This document shows positions 8,544-17,019 of a stretch of DNA of 64,000 nt, one piece after another. Position numbers and translations under genes: made by a program. Source of the DNA: Niveispirillum sp048066115 (lineage in GTDB: Bacteria; Pseudomonadota; Alphaproteobacteria; Azospirillales; Azospirillaceae); NCBI RefSeq assembly GCF_048066115.1, contig NZ_JBLTYX010000011.1:1-64000 (forward strand), written 5' to 3'. The notes below the pieces were generated by a model. The model saw nothing but the letters and a program-made list of their open reading frames with translations. It was not told the DNA's origin and made no database searches. How positions within the stretch are numbered: the first letter of the stretch is position 1; each line of letters opens with the position of its first letter.

Positions 8544-9263
8544 TCAGTGCGACCCGCCCTCCAGATAGGCGGCCCGCACTTCCGGATTGGCCAGCAGTTC
8601 CTGGCCCGCCCCTTCCATCACCACCTGCCCCTGGGCCAGAACATAGGCGCGGTGGGCCAGTTTCAGGGCGTGGTAGGCGTTCTGCTCGACCAGCAGGATG
8701 GTCATGCCGCGCGTCTTGTTCAGGTCGGCGATGACATCGAAGATACGGCGGATGATCAGGGGCGCCAGACCCAGTGACGGCTCGTCCAGCAGCAGCAAGC
8801 GCGGCCGGCTCATCAACGCGCGGGAGATGGCCAGCATCTGCTGCTCCCCGCCCGACAGGGTGCCCGCCCGCTGGTCCCGGCGCTTGGCCAGGATGGGGAA
8901 CAGGTCCAGGCACCAGGCGGCGTCCTCCTCGAAATGCGCTGGATTGCCCAGCGTGGCGCCCAGCTGCAAATTCTCAAACACCGTCATGCGCGGAAAAATC
9001 CGCCGGCCCTCCGGCACCTGCGCGATGCCCAGCTTCGCCGTCTCGTGCGGGGGCAGGTCGTTGATGATCTGCCCATCGAACGTGATGGTGCCGGATGCGG
9101 GCTTGGGCTGGCCGCAGATGGTCATCAGCAGGGTGGATTTGCCGGCCCCGTTGGCGCCGATCAGGGTGACGATCTCGCCCTGTTCAACCCGCACATCGAC
9201 GCCGCGCAGCGCCTCGATGGGGCCGTAATTGGTGCGGACCCCAGTCAGTTGCAGCAGGCTCAT
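8544..9263 (-). CDS. livF: Branched-chain amino-acid ABC transporter ATPase LivF
   Basis: The second cytoplasmic ATPase of a LivHMGF-type importer. At 239 residues it has Walker A GANGAGKST, ABC signature LSGGEQQ, Walker B LLLLDEPSLGL and the H-loop region. The short length and the QVPEGRRIFPRMTV segment separate LivF from LivG. Its start codon overlaps the livG stop (ATGA at 9260-9263), so translation is coupled. It is the last gene of the operon livH-livM-livG-livF. Family known, substrate inferred: leucine/isoleucine/valine or another hydrophobic amino acid or amide. Confidence 0.95.
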   Translation of the reverse strand: MSLLQLTGVRTNYGPIEALRGVDVRVEQGEIVTLIGANGAGKSTLLMTICGQPKPASGTITFDGQIINDLPPHETAKLGIAQVPEGRRIFPRMTVFENLQLGATLGNPAHFEEDAAWCLDLFPILAKRRDQRAGTLSGGEQQMLAISRALMSRPRLLLLDEPSLGLAPLIIRRIFDVIADLNKTRGMTILLVEQNAYHALKLAHRAYVLAQGQVVMEGAGQELLANPEVRAAYLEGGSH

Positions 9264-10114
9264 GCCCGGTCTCCTTCGCCAGCGGCGATGTCCTGGGCCA
9301 CGACGGGCGGCAACTCCTCCTCGTCCGGTTCGCCCAGATAGGCCTTGATCACGCGCTCGTCGTTGCGGATCTGCTCGGGCGTGCCCTCGGCGATCTTGCG
9401 GCCATATTCGACCACATGGATGCGGTCGGAAATGCCCATCACCAGACCCATATCATGCTCGATCAGCAGGATACCGATGCCGAACTGCTCCCGGATGCCG
9501 CGCAGCAGGTCGCCCAACGCCCCCGTCTCTTTCGGGTTCAGGCCGGCAGCGGGTTCGTCCAGGCAGAGCAGCAGCGGGTTGGTGTTCATGGCCCGCGCAA
9601 TCTCGACCCGGCGCTGCACGCCGTAGGACAGGTTGCCCGCCTCCTCATCCGCCACCGCGGTCAGGTCAAGGCGTTCGATCCAGAAACGGGCCCGGTCGAT
9701 GGCTTCCCGTTCCGCCGCGCGCCAGCCCTTCAGGCCGATCAGGCCGGCGATGCCCAAAGCCGACTTCTTCATCAGCCCCACATGCTGGGCGACCAGCAGG
9801 TTTTCCAGCACGGTCATGCGCGGGAAAAGGCGGATATTCTGGAAGGTGCGCACCACGCCATGGCGCGACACCTGATAGCCGGCCAGGGTCTGCAGGGATA
9901 CCGGCGCCTCGCCGGGCCGGTTCAGGGTCAACTCACCTGCCGTCGGCTTGTAGAAGCCGGTGAGGCAGTTGAAGATCGTGGTCTTGCCGGCCCCATTGGG
10001 GCCGATCAGGGCGGTGATCTTGTTGGTTTCGGCCGTCAGGTTGACGCCATCGACGGCCACCAGGCCGCCGAAACGCATGGTCAGGCCGGTGACGGACAGC
10101 AAAGGCGCGCTCAT
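9260..10114 (-). CDS. livG: Branched-chain amino-acid ABC transporter ATPase LivG
   Basis: First ATPase of the Liv-type importer, 284 residues. Walker A is GPNGAGKTT, the signature is LSYGVQRR (LSYG is usual for LivG), and Walker B is LLCLDEPAAGLNP. The C-terminus carries a family-typical extension, here acidic (EPDEEELPPVVAQ). It overlaps livM upstream (10111-10114) and livF downstream by four bases each, so the three genes are translationally coupled. The two ATPases should form a heterodimer under the LivH/LivM membrane pair. Confidence 0.95.
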   Translation of the reverse strand: MSAPLLSVTGLTMRFGGLVAVDGVNLTAETNKITALIGPNGAGKTTIFNCLTGFYKPTAGELTLNRPGEAPVSLQTLAGYQVSRHGVVRTFQNIRLFPRMTVLENLLVAQHVGLMKKSALGIAGLIGLKGWRAAEREAIDRARFWIERLDLTAVADEEAGNLSYGVQRRVEIARAMNTNPLLLCLDEPAAGLNPKETGALGDLLRGIREQFGIGILLIEHDMGLVMGISDRIHVVEYGRKIAEGTPEQIRNDERVIKAYLGEPDEEELPPVVAQDIAAGEGDRA

Positions 10115-11403
10115 GCCGCTTCTCCCTTCTGGCTGGAGAGGCGGATGGTGGGCACACGCTGCGACAGCAGCCCACCCGGCCGCCAGACCATGATGGCGAT
10201 CATGGCGATGCCGAACACGATCATGCGGAAATCGGCGAACTCACGGCCCACTTCCGGCAACAGCACAATGAACAAAGCCGCGATGACCACGCCGATCTGG
10301 CTGCCCATGCCGCCCAGCACGACGATGGCCAGGATCAGGGCGCTTTCGATGAAGCCGAAGCTTTCGGGCGACACGAAGCCCTGGCGGGCGGCGAAGAAAC
10401 AGCCGGCGAACCCGCCCAGCATGCCGCCCACGGCATAGGCCGACACCTTGGATGCCGTCGGATTGATGCCCAGCGACCGGCAGGCGATCTCATCCTCGCG
10501 CAGTGCTTCCCAGGCCCGGCCGACCGGCAGGGCGCGCAGACGGTTGATCACCCAGGCGGCGACCAGCACCAGCACCAGCGCGATGAAATAGAGGAAGATC
10601 AGCCGGTGTTCGCCGGAGAACGTGATGCCCGTGACCTCATGGAACGAGGTCAGGCCTTCCGGCGGTTTGCGGTCAAAGGACAGGCCGAACAGGGTGGGGC
10701 GGGGAATGCCGGAAATGCCGGCCGGCCCACCGGTGAAACCCTGCCAGTTCAGAATGACGATGCGGGTGATCTCGCCAAAGCCCAGGGTGACGATGGCCAG
10801 GTAATCGCCGCGCAGGCGCAGGATGGGCAGTGACAGCAGCACGCCGAACAGGGCCGCGATCAAACCCGACAGTGGCAGGCAGACCCAGAAATTCAGGCCC
10901 AGGCTGGTGGACAGGATGGCGAAGCTGTAGGCGCCGATGGCGTAGAACGCCACGAAACCCAGATCCAGCAGACCGGCCAAGCCCACCGTGACGTTCAACC
11001 CCATGCCCAGCAGCACATAGATCAGCACCGTGGTGCCGACATCCATGATGTAGCGGTCGGAAAAGGGCATGAAGGGCAGGGTGACGGCGAACAGCACGAT
11101 GCCGATGGTGAAGCCCTTGGTCAGCCTGGCCGTCAGGGCATCGTCACGCTTCGGCTTGGTGCCGGCAGCCAGTTTAGGCTTCCTGGCGCGGCGGGTGGCC
11201 AGCGCCTCACGCGCCAGCGTCAGCAGAAAACTGCCGACCAGTACGATCAGGCCGGACCAGAAGACCCATTCCCAACGTGTATGGACGACCAGACCCTGGT
11301 CGGTGGAGATGGTGTGCAGGCCGATGAACGGCACGGCCAGCACCATGGCAACCAGGGCGGCGATGACGCTGCCCTTGATGTGGTTTTGGATGGGCGTCGC
11401 CAT
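10111..11403 (-). CDS. livM: Branched-chain amino-acid ABC transporter permease LivM
   Basis: Inner-membrane permease subunit, 430 residues, longer than most LivM proteins. The first roughly 120 residues carry two or three extra hydrophobic segments and a basic linker (TRRARKPKLAAGTKPKRDD) before the conserved core. The core has GLNVTVGLAGLLDLGFVAFYAIGAY, LRGDYLAIVTLGFGEI (LivM hallmark) and the ABC-ATPase contact region GRAWEALREDEIACRSLGIN. Long LivM forms of this kind occur in E. coli-type systems. It lies three bases after livH and overlaps livG by four. Confidence 0.95.
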   Translation of the reverse strand: MATPIQNHIKGSVIAALVAMVLAVPFIGLHTISTDQGLVVHTRWEWVFWSGLIVLVGSFLLTLAREALATRRARKPKLAAGTKPKRDDALTARLTKGFTIGIVLFAVTLPFMPFSDRYIMDVGTTVLIYVLLGMGLNVTVGLAGLLDLGFVAFYAIGAYSFAILSTSLGLNFWVCLPLSGLIAALFGVLLSLPILRLRGDYLAIVTLGFGEITRIVILNWQGFTGGPAGISGIPRPTLFGLSFDRKPPEGLTSFHEVTGITFSGEHRLIFLYFIALVLVLVAAWVINRLRALPVGRAWEALREDEIACRSLGINPTASKVSAYAVGGMLGGFAGCFFAARQGFVSPESFGFIESALILAIVVLGGMGSQIGVVIAALFIVLLPEVGREFADFRMIVFGIAMIAIMVWRPGGLLSQRVPTIRLSSQKGEAA

Positions 11404-11406
11404 GGC

Positions 11407-12336
11407 TCACACCTTCTCGATATCGGGGCGGCCCAGCAGGCCCGTGGGCCGGAAGACCAGCACCAGGATCAGCACGGAGAAGGACGCGACATCCTTGTAG
11501 GCGCCCGACACGTAACCGGTGAAGAACGCCTCGATCAGGCCGATCAGCAGACCGCCCAGCATGGCGCCCGGCAGGCTGCCGATACCGCCCAGCACGGCGG
11601 CGGTGAAGGCCTTCATCCCGGCCAGGAAGCCGATATAGAAGTCGATGACACCGTAATACATGGTGACCAGCACGCCGGCCACGGCGGCCAATGCCGCGCC
11701 CATGACGAAGGTCAGGCTGATGGTGCGGTCGACATTGATGCCCAGCAGGCCGGCCATGGTCCGGTCCTGCTCGCACGCCCGCTGTGCCCGGCCCAGGGCC
11801 GTGCGGTTGATCAGCTGGGTGAATCCCACCATCAGCGCCAGGGTCAGCAGAATGATGAAAAGCTGGATGTAGGAGACATTGACGGCGAACCCGTCACCCT
11901 GCCACAGCGTCACGCCGCCATTCATGACCGGCGCCAGCGGCTTGGGCCGGGCACCCTGTGTCTGCATGACGTAGTTCTGCAACAGGATCGACATGCCGAT
12001 GGCGCTGATCAGCGGCGCCAGCTTGGGCGCCCCGCGCAAGGGGCGGTAGGCGACCCGTTCCACCGTCCATCCATAGGCGGCGGTAAACGCAATCGCCATC
12101 ACCAGCACCAGCAGCAGTGCCAGCGGCACCGATGTGACACCGGCCGCCGCCAATATGGAGAAGGTGGTGACCGCCACGAAGGCGCCAATCATGTAAATCT
12201 CGCCATGGGCGAAATTGATCATGCGGATGATGCCGTACACCATCGTATATCCGATGGCGATCAACCCATAAATGGCCCCCAACGCAAGGCCATTGATGAG
12301 GTATTGGAGAAACGTCCCCAGCGCTGACGCGTCCAT
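11407..12336 (-). CDS. livH: Branched-chain amino-acid ABC transporter permease LivH
   Basis: Inner-membrane permease subunit, 309 residues and about eight membrane segments. Family motifs are NGLALGAIYGLIAIGYTMVYG near the N-terminus, INFAHGEIYMIGAF, RACEQDRTMAGLLGIN (the coupling helix) and AAVLGGIGSLPGAMLGGLLIG. It is the first gene of the operon; a promoter should lie in 12337-12454. No periplasmic binding protein (LivJ/LivK) is encoded in the window, so the receptor must come from elsewhere. Confidence 0.95.
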   Translation of the reverse strand: MDASALGTFLQYLINGLALGAIYGLIAIGYTMVYGIIRMINFAHGEIYMIGAFVAVTTFSILAAAGVTSVPLALLLVLVMAIAFTAAYGWTVERVAYRPLRGAPKLAPLISAIGMSILLQNYVMQTQGARPKPLAPVMNGGVTLWQGDGFAVNVSYIQLFIILLTLALMVGFTQLINRTALGRAQRACEQDRTMAGLLGINVDRTISLTFVMGAALAAVAGVLVTMYYGVIDFYIGFLAGMKAFTAAVLGGIGSLPGAMLGGLLIGLIEAFFTGYVSGAYKDVASFSVLILVLVFRPTGLLGRPDIEKV

Positions 12337-12454
12337 GTGCCCCCAGTCCGAATTGGCCGGCCGCCCCCATTTTTGTTGCGGGAGCTTTTACCGGCGAAGG
12401 TGCGCCACCGTAACGGATGGGGGCGGGGGGCAGCAAGCCCGCAAAACCCTGCAC

Positions 12455-12545
12455 GGAGGCCGGCGACTGCCGGCCCGCGACCACGTGGTCGCGTGAGCCA
12501 AGCCCGCGGATGCGGGCGCCCGGCGCCTGAGGGAACATGAAGCGG
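12455..12545. repeat. Multi-hairpin intergenic repeat, copy A
   Basis: The best-preserved copy of a family seen five times in this window. Three stems follow one another: GGCCGGC-GACT-GCCGGCC (12458-12475), the perfect palindrome GCGACCACGTGGTCGC (12477-12492), and CCCGC-GGAT-GCGGG (12503-12516). They end in a GGCGCC-rich tail and TGAGGGAACATGAAGCG. It lies between livH and panE. Related copies are at 28231, 29989, 54207 and 60537, all in the same orientation. Confidence 0.85.
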
Positions 12546-12574
12546 CATTGGATCGGCTACGATCAAATGCCGCT
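12541..12574 (-). terminator. Inverted repeat downstream of panE
   Basis: AGCGGCATT (12541-12549) and AATGCCGCT (12566-12574) form perfect 9-base arms with a 16-base loop, starting four bases past the panE stop codon. No T-run follows on the minus strand. It overlaps the end of repeat copy A and may act as the panE transcript end. Confidence 0.4.
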
Positions 12575-12578
12575 CTCA

Positions 12579-13499
12579 TTATCCTTTTGCCGCCAAGGCT
12601 TCCTCATGCACGCGCAGGTGCAGCAAGGCCAGGTCCAGCAGCGGGGTCGACAGGCCGTGCGCCCGGGCCCGCGCCGCCATGTCGCCCAGGATATGTTCGG
12701 CCTCCGTCCGTCCGCCGCGTGCCACGTCGCGGGCCATGGAGGCGTTGACGCTGCTGGCATTGTCGGTCAGCTGCCCGCCATATTCCGCCAACAGGCTGGC
12801 GCGCGGAGCATAGCCTTCCGCCCCGGCCACGGCGGCGCATTCGGTGAACAGGGCGCGCATGAATTCCGTGCCCCCCGGCTGGCGGTTGATGCCCCCGATC
12901 GTGCCGCGCATCAGGCAGGTGCTGCCGGCCAGGCTGGCCAGGAAGAAGAACTTCTCCCACAAGTCCAGCATGATGTTGTCGGAGCGGTGCCAGTCCACCA
13001 TTGTCGGGCGGAAGGCCTCGGCCAGCGCGTCCACCATCGCGTTCTGCCCGTCATGGCGGGCGCCGAACACCAGCTTGTGGATGGTCGACAGGTGGCGGAC
13101 CACGCCCTGTTCGTCCAGGGTGATGGGGATATGGCACAGCCCGCCCATCACCCGTTCGGCCCCGAAGGCCGCGTCCAGACGTTCATAATGGCGCACGCCG
13201 TTCAGAAGCGGCATCAGGATGCTGTCGGGTCCCATGGCGGGCGCCACGCTGTCGATGGCATTGTCCAGGTCCCAGGCCTTGCAGGCCATGATCACCAGAT
13301 CATAGGGCTTGCGCGGCTTGGTCACGGTCTGGGCGGGGATGCGGATATTGCCATGCGGGCTTTCCACCCGCAGCCAGTTCTCCATCAGCTGCGCCTGGCG
13401 GCGGGGGCGCACCAGGAAGGTGACGTTGGCCCCCCCTTCCATCAACCGGCCGCCGAAATAACCGCCGACGCCGCCGGCCCCCAGGAACAAGATGCGCAT
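12579..13499 (-). CDS. panE: 2-dehydropantoate 2-reductase family (ketopantoate reductase)
   Basis: Predicted to reduce ketopantoate to pantoate with NADPH in pantothenate/CoA synthesis. The start at 13499 (MRILFLGAGGVGGYFGGRL) puts the GxGxxG nucleotide loop at the N-terminus as expected; longer upstream reading adds non-conserved sequence. CKAWDLDNAI and LLNGVRHYERL match the family after the Rossmann domain, and LDLWEKFFFLASLAGSTCLMR carries the likely catalytic lysine. At 306 residues it is standard size. Many paralogues of this family act on other 2-oxo acids and no other pan gene is nearby, so the precise substrate is less certain than the fold. Confidence 0.85.
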   Translation of the reverse strand: MRILFLGAGGVGGYFGGRLMEGGANVTFLVRPRRQAQLMENWLRVESPHGNIRIPAQTVTKPRKPYDLVIMACKAWDLDNAIDSVAPAMGPDSILMPLLNGVRHYERLDAAFGAERVMGGLCHIPITLDEQGVVRHLSTIHKLVFGARHDGQNAMVDALAEAFRPTMVDWHRSDNIMLDLWEKFFFLASLAGSTCLMRGTIGGINRQPGGTEFMRALFTECAAVAGAEGYAPRASLLAEYGGQLTDNASSVNASMARDVARGGRTEAEHILGDMAARARAHGLSTPLLDLALLHLRVHEEALAAKG

Positions 13500-13789
13500 C
13501 GTCCATACTCCCGTCGATTCGACTGTAAATCCCGTGAAATCAGCACCAAGGCCGGGGTTTGCCCGTTTTTTCGGCACGGGCGAATAATGCCGGACTTCCC
13601 TTGGCTGTGCAGAGACCTACACTTCTGAACTCTTTCAAGCTAAAGGGATTGTCATATCCAATCGCATAAAGGCAGACTATCTTTCGAGAAGTGCGGGGAC
13701 CCGTGGCAATGGCCCGTCCCGGCGCACGGATGGGGTATCCGGGGCAGGGCGGCGGGGCCCGGCCAGGGATGTTTGGGCGCAAGGTGTGG

Positions 13790-16690
13790 ATGAAAGCGAC
13801 GTTACCGCCTGAACAGGCCGAGACGGACATCCTGCCGGACAGCGGGACCACGGAGACGGCTGCGGTGGCGCGCGTGCCGCTGCGCAAGCGCCTGTCGTTC
13901 AAGCAGGCGCGCAACACGGCGCTGGTCACCCTGATGCTGGGCATGGTCCTGTCCACGGCCCAGATCACCATCGACCTTCTGGACATGGAGCGGCAATCCG
14001 ACCAGCTGGTCCGCCAGGTCCTGTCGATCATGCGCGAGGCGGCGGCGGAGAGCGCCTATTCCTTCGACCAGGCTTTGGCCGACCGCGTCGTCACCGGCCT
14101 GTTTGAATACAAGCCCATCTACCGCGCCGTCATCCTGGAGGATTTCGGCAACCAGCTGGCCGCGCGCGAGCGTCCGCAGGCCGAAGGGCAGCTGAAATGG
14201 CTGGCGGAGATGCTGCTGCCGGTGGAGAAGACCTTCTCCATCCCGCTGGTCATCGAACGCCACAACCAGAATGTCGGCGAACTGCGGGTCTCCATCGACC
14301 GGTTCCTGATCGCCCAGGAATTCTTCCGCCGCTCGGGCGTGGTGCTGTCCACGGGTATCATCTGGACGGTGGCGCTGGCCCTGATCCTGGTGGTGATGTT
14401 CTATTCCACCCTGACCAAGCCATTCCTGCGCATGTCGTCGGTGATCGCGGAGATCAATCCGCGGCACCCGGCCGACAAGCTGCTGTCCGTGCCCAAGCGG
14501 CATGAGGATGACGAGTTGGGCCTGCTGGCCCGGACCATCAACGAGGTGCTGGTCCAGTTCGACCATTCGCTGGTGGAACGCGTGCGCGCCGAACAAGCCT
14601 TGCGGGAACGTGAGACGCGCCTGTCCGGCATCATGGACAATGTCGCCGACGGCATCATCACGCTGGACGAGGATCTGCGGATCGAGACAATGAACCAGGC
14701 GGCCGAGGACCTGTTCGGCTATGCCGACGGGGAAGCGGTGGGCCAGCCGTTTGTCACCTTGATCGAGGAGCGGGACTGGACGCGCGTGGCCGTGGCCCTG
14801 ATGGCCTGCCTGCGCCGGTCGGAGGAGGAGCAGCGCCCCGACAACCGCGCCGAAATCCAGGGTCGCCGCCGCAACAACGAAGTGTTCGCCATGGCCTTCG
14901 GCGTCAGCCAGATGCGCCTGGGCGATCGGCGCACCGCCATCTGCGTTGTGCAGGACATCACCCAGCGCAAGCGCGGCGAACAGGCGCTGCGCGAGAGCGA
15001 GGAGCGGCTGAAACTGGCCGTGCGCGCCACCCGGTCCGGCGTGTTCGACAATTCCTATACGAAGGGCACCTATTGGTGGTCGCCCGAATTCATCGAGATG
15101 CTGGGGTACGACGCGGTCGACGCGATGTATGCCAACAAGCTGTTCGACGGCCTGCTGCATCCCGACGACAAGGACATGGCCCAGAACCAGATCGAGCGCT
15201 ATCTGAATGGCGAAGTGGGCGATTACCTGTCGCTCTACCGCCTGCGCCACCGCGATGGGTCCTGGGTGTGGATCGAGGCGCGTGGCCAGGCCATCCGCGA
15301 CGATAGCGGCCGGCCCCTGCGCTTCACCGGCACCATGACCGACGTCTCGGACCGCAAGCGGTTCGAGGAACAGCTGATGTATGTCAGCACCCATGATCCG
15401 CTGACCGGTCTGCCCAACCGCACCCTGGTGCAGGACCGGCTGCAGCACGCGCTGGCCCATGCCGGGCGCAAGGGCACGGCGGTGGCCGTGCTGCTGCTGG
15501 ATATCGACCGGTTCAAGCTGGTCAATGACAGCCTGGGCCATCAGGCGGGTGACAAGCTGCTGCGGGCATTGGCCCAGCGGCTCAGCTCCTGCGTGCGTGC
15601 CGCCGACACGGTGGGGCGCCTGGGTGCCGACGAATTCCTCATCGTGGCGGAGGATCTGCCCGATCCGCAGATGGCGGCCCGCGTGGCGGAGACCATCCTG
15701 GTCTCCCTGTCGCGCCCCTTCGGCATCGACGGGCAGCAGCTGTTCGTCACCACCTCCATCGGTATCGCCCTGTTCCCCGGCGACGGGGCGGATTTCCATG
15801 CGCTGATGCGCGATGCCGACACGGCCATGCACAATGCCAAGGCGTCGGGCGGCAATGGCTACCGCTTCTTCACGCCGGAGATGAATGAGGCGGCGGTGGC
15901 CCGCCTGTCGCTGGAACATTCGCTGCGCGAGGCGCTGGAGCTGGGGCAGTTCTTCCTGCATTACCAGCCCAAGATCGCCATGGGCAGCATGCAGGCCGTG
16001 GGTGTGGAGGCGCTGATCCGCTGGCAGCACCCGGAGATCGGCATGATCCCGCCGGGCAAGTTCATTCCGGTGGCGGAAGAAACCGGGCTGATCGTGCCGC
16101 TGGGCGAATGGGTGATGCGCGCCGCCCTGGCCCAGATCCAGGATTGGCGCAAGCGCGGCTTCGCCCCCATCCCCGTGGCGGTCAACGTGTCGGTCCGTCA
16201 GATCGCCACGCCGATGTTCGGTGAACGCGTCTTCTCGCTCTGCCAGGAATATGGCGTGCCGCCGGAATTGCTGGAGATCGAGATCACCGAGACAGCGATG
16301 ATGTCCAACCTGGCCTATATCGCCGATACGCTGAACGAGATCCGCGATCGTGGCATCCGAATCGCCATCGACGATTTCGGCACCGGCTATTCCTCGCTCT
16401 CCTATCTGCGCCGCCTGCCCATCACCACCCTGAAGGTGGATCGTTCCTTCGTGAACGAGGCGCCGACCAATGCCGATACCGGCGCCATCGCCGCCACCAT
16501 CATCGCCATGGGCCGCCAATTGGGCCTGAAGGTGGTGGCCGAGGGGATCGAGACGGAAGAGCAGCTGGAATTCCTGCGCCTGCACCATTGCGACGAATTG
16601 CAGGGCTTCTTCTTCTCCCGTCCGCTGCCCCCGGGCGACCTGGAGACCCGATTCCTGCAACCGGATGGTGTGCTTGAAGTCGCAGGTTGA
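13790..16690 (+). CDS. PAS-GGDEF-EAL cyclic-di-GMP protein, probable phosphodiesterase
   Basis: A membrane-bound c-di-GMP enzyme of about 966 residues. The order is: one membrane segment (ARNTALVTLMLGMVLSTAQ), a periplasmic region of about 130 residues, a second segment (GIIWTVALALILVVMFY), HAMP-like linker, PAS (SGIMDNVADGIITLDEDL), second PAS/PAC (SGVFDNSYTKGTYWWSPEF), GGDEF, EAL. The GGDEF motif reads GADEF (residues about 612-616), which may impair cyclase activity. The EAL domain keeps EAL-IRW, VNVS, EITETA, IDDFGTGYS, LKVDRSF and VAEGIET, so phosphodiesterase activity is expected. I start at the ATG at 13790, which has AAGG just upstream; GTG at 13691 and ATG at 13769 are alternatives. 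It is divergent from panE. Confidence 0.9.
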   Translation: MKATLPPEQAETDILPDSGTTETAAVARVPLRKRLSFKQARNTALVTLMLGMVLSTAQITIDLLDMERQSDQLVRQVLSIMREAAAESAYSFDQALADRVVTGLFEYKPIYRAVILEDFGNQLAARERPQAEGQLKWLAEMLLPVEKTFSIPLVIERHNQNVGELRVSIDRFLIAQEFFRRSGVVLSTGIIWTVALALILVVMFYSTLTKPFLRMSSVIAEINPRHPADKLLSVPKRHEDDELGLLARTINEVLVQFDHSLVERVRAEQALRERETRLSGIMDNVADGIITLDEDLRIETMNQAAEDLFGYADGEAVGQPFVTLIEERDWTRVAVALMACLRRSEEEQRPDNRAEIQGRRRNNEVFAMAFGVSQMRLGDRRTAICVVQDITQRKRGEQALRESEERLKLAVRATRSGVFDNSYTKGTYWWSPEFIEMLGYDAVDAMYANKLFDGLLHPDDKDMAQNQIERYLNGEVGDYLSLYRLRHRDGSWVWIEARGQAIRDDSGRPLRFTGTMTDVSDRKRFEEQLMYVSTHDPLTGLPNRTLVQDRLQHALAHAGRKGTAVAVLLLDIDRFKLVNDSLGHQAGDKLLRALAQRLSSCVRAADTVGRLGADEFLIVAEDLPDPQMAARVAETILVSLSRPFGIDGQQLFVTTSIGIALFPGDGADFHALMRDADTAMHNAKASGGNGYRFFTPEMNEAAVARLSLEHSLREALELGQFFLHYQPKIAMGSMQAVGVEALIRWQHPEIGMIPPGKFIPVAEETGLIVPLGEWVMRAALAQIQDWRKRGFAPIPVAVNVSVRQIATPMFGERVFSLCQEYGVPPELLEIEITETAMMSNLAYIADTLNEIRDRGIRIAIDDFGTGYSSLSYLRRLPITTLKVDRSFVNEAPTNADTGAIAATIIAMGRQLGLKVVAEGIETEEQLEFLRLHHCDELQGFFFSRPLPPGDLETRFLQPDGVLEVAG

Positions 16691-17019
16691 CGTAAACGTC
16701 ACAAGGGGTTGAGGGGCATTTTCGTCATTCGCAAGTGCAAAATTTCCCGTATGGCGGGAGCGTTGCCTTAAAAACGGGCGTTTGACCGCCTTGCCTCAAA
16801 TCCGTTCAAGCCATTGGAAACTGGACAAAAAATGTGTCTTTTTTGCCAATCCGGGCATCAAACGAACCCTTTGGAGACATGGGGCGCATAGAAGCCTTGA
16901 CGTGCCCACATGGCGGCCTTTACGACAAGGTTACGCGAAATTCCCTCGGCTCCGAATATGGGGTCGGCCGCCGGCCCGAAGCCGGGGAATGATAAAAATG
17001 GGATGCGAGGAGGAAACGC
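16691..17019 (+). promoter_or_regulatory. Leader of the envelope module
   Basis: A 329-base gap before the DUF1302 gene. It starts with TGACGTAAACGTCA (16688-16701), a perfect palindrome with a two-base centre that overlaps the EAL gene stop codon. AT-rich stretches occur around 16730-16850, and a strong ribosome binding site (GAGGAGG) precedes the ATG at 17020. The same GAGGAGGAAACGCATG string is used before the next gene at 19301. No coding signal is evident. The promoter assignment is by position only. Confidence 0.4.

Noticed and set aside
8544..12336. Possible urea or amide transporter (UrtABCDE) instead of Liv
   Set aside because: No urease or urt binding protein is nearby, LivM lacks urt-type features I would recognise, and the gene order HMGF is the Liv one. 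The substrate nevertheless stays inferred.
13802..16702. A 966-codon open frame antisense to the PAS-GGDEF-EAL gene
   Set aside because: No recognisable domain, and its His/Gln/Arg-rich content is typical of a shadow frame. The plus-strand gene has intact motifs throughout.
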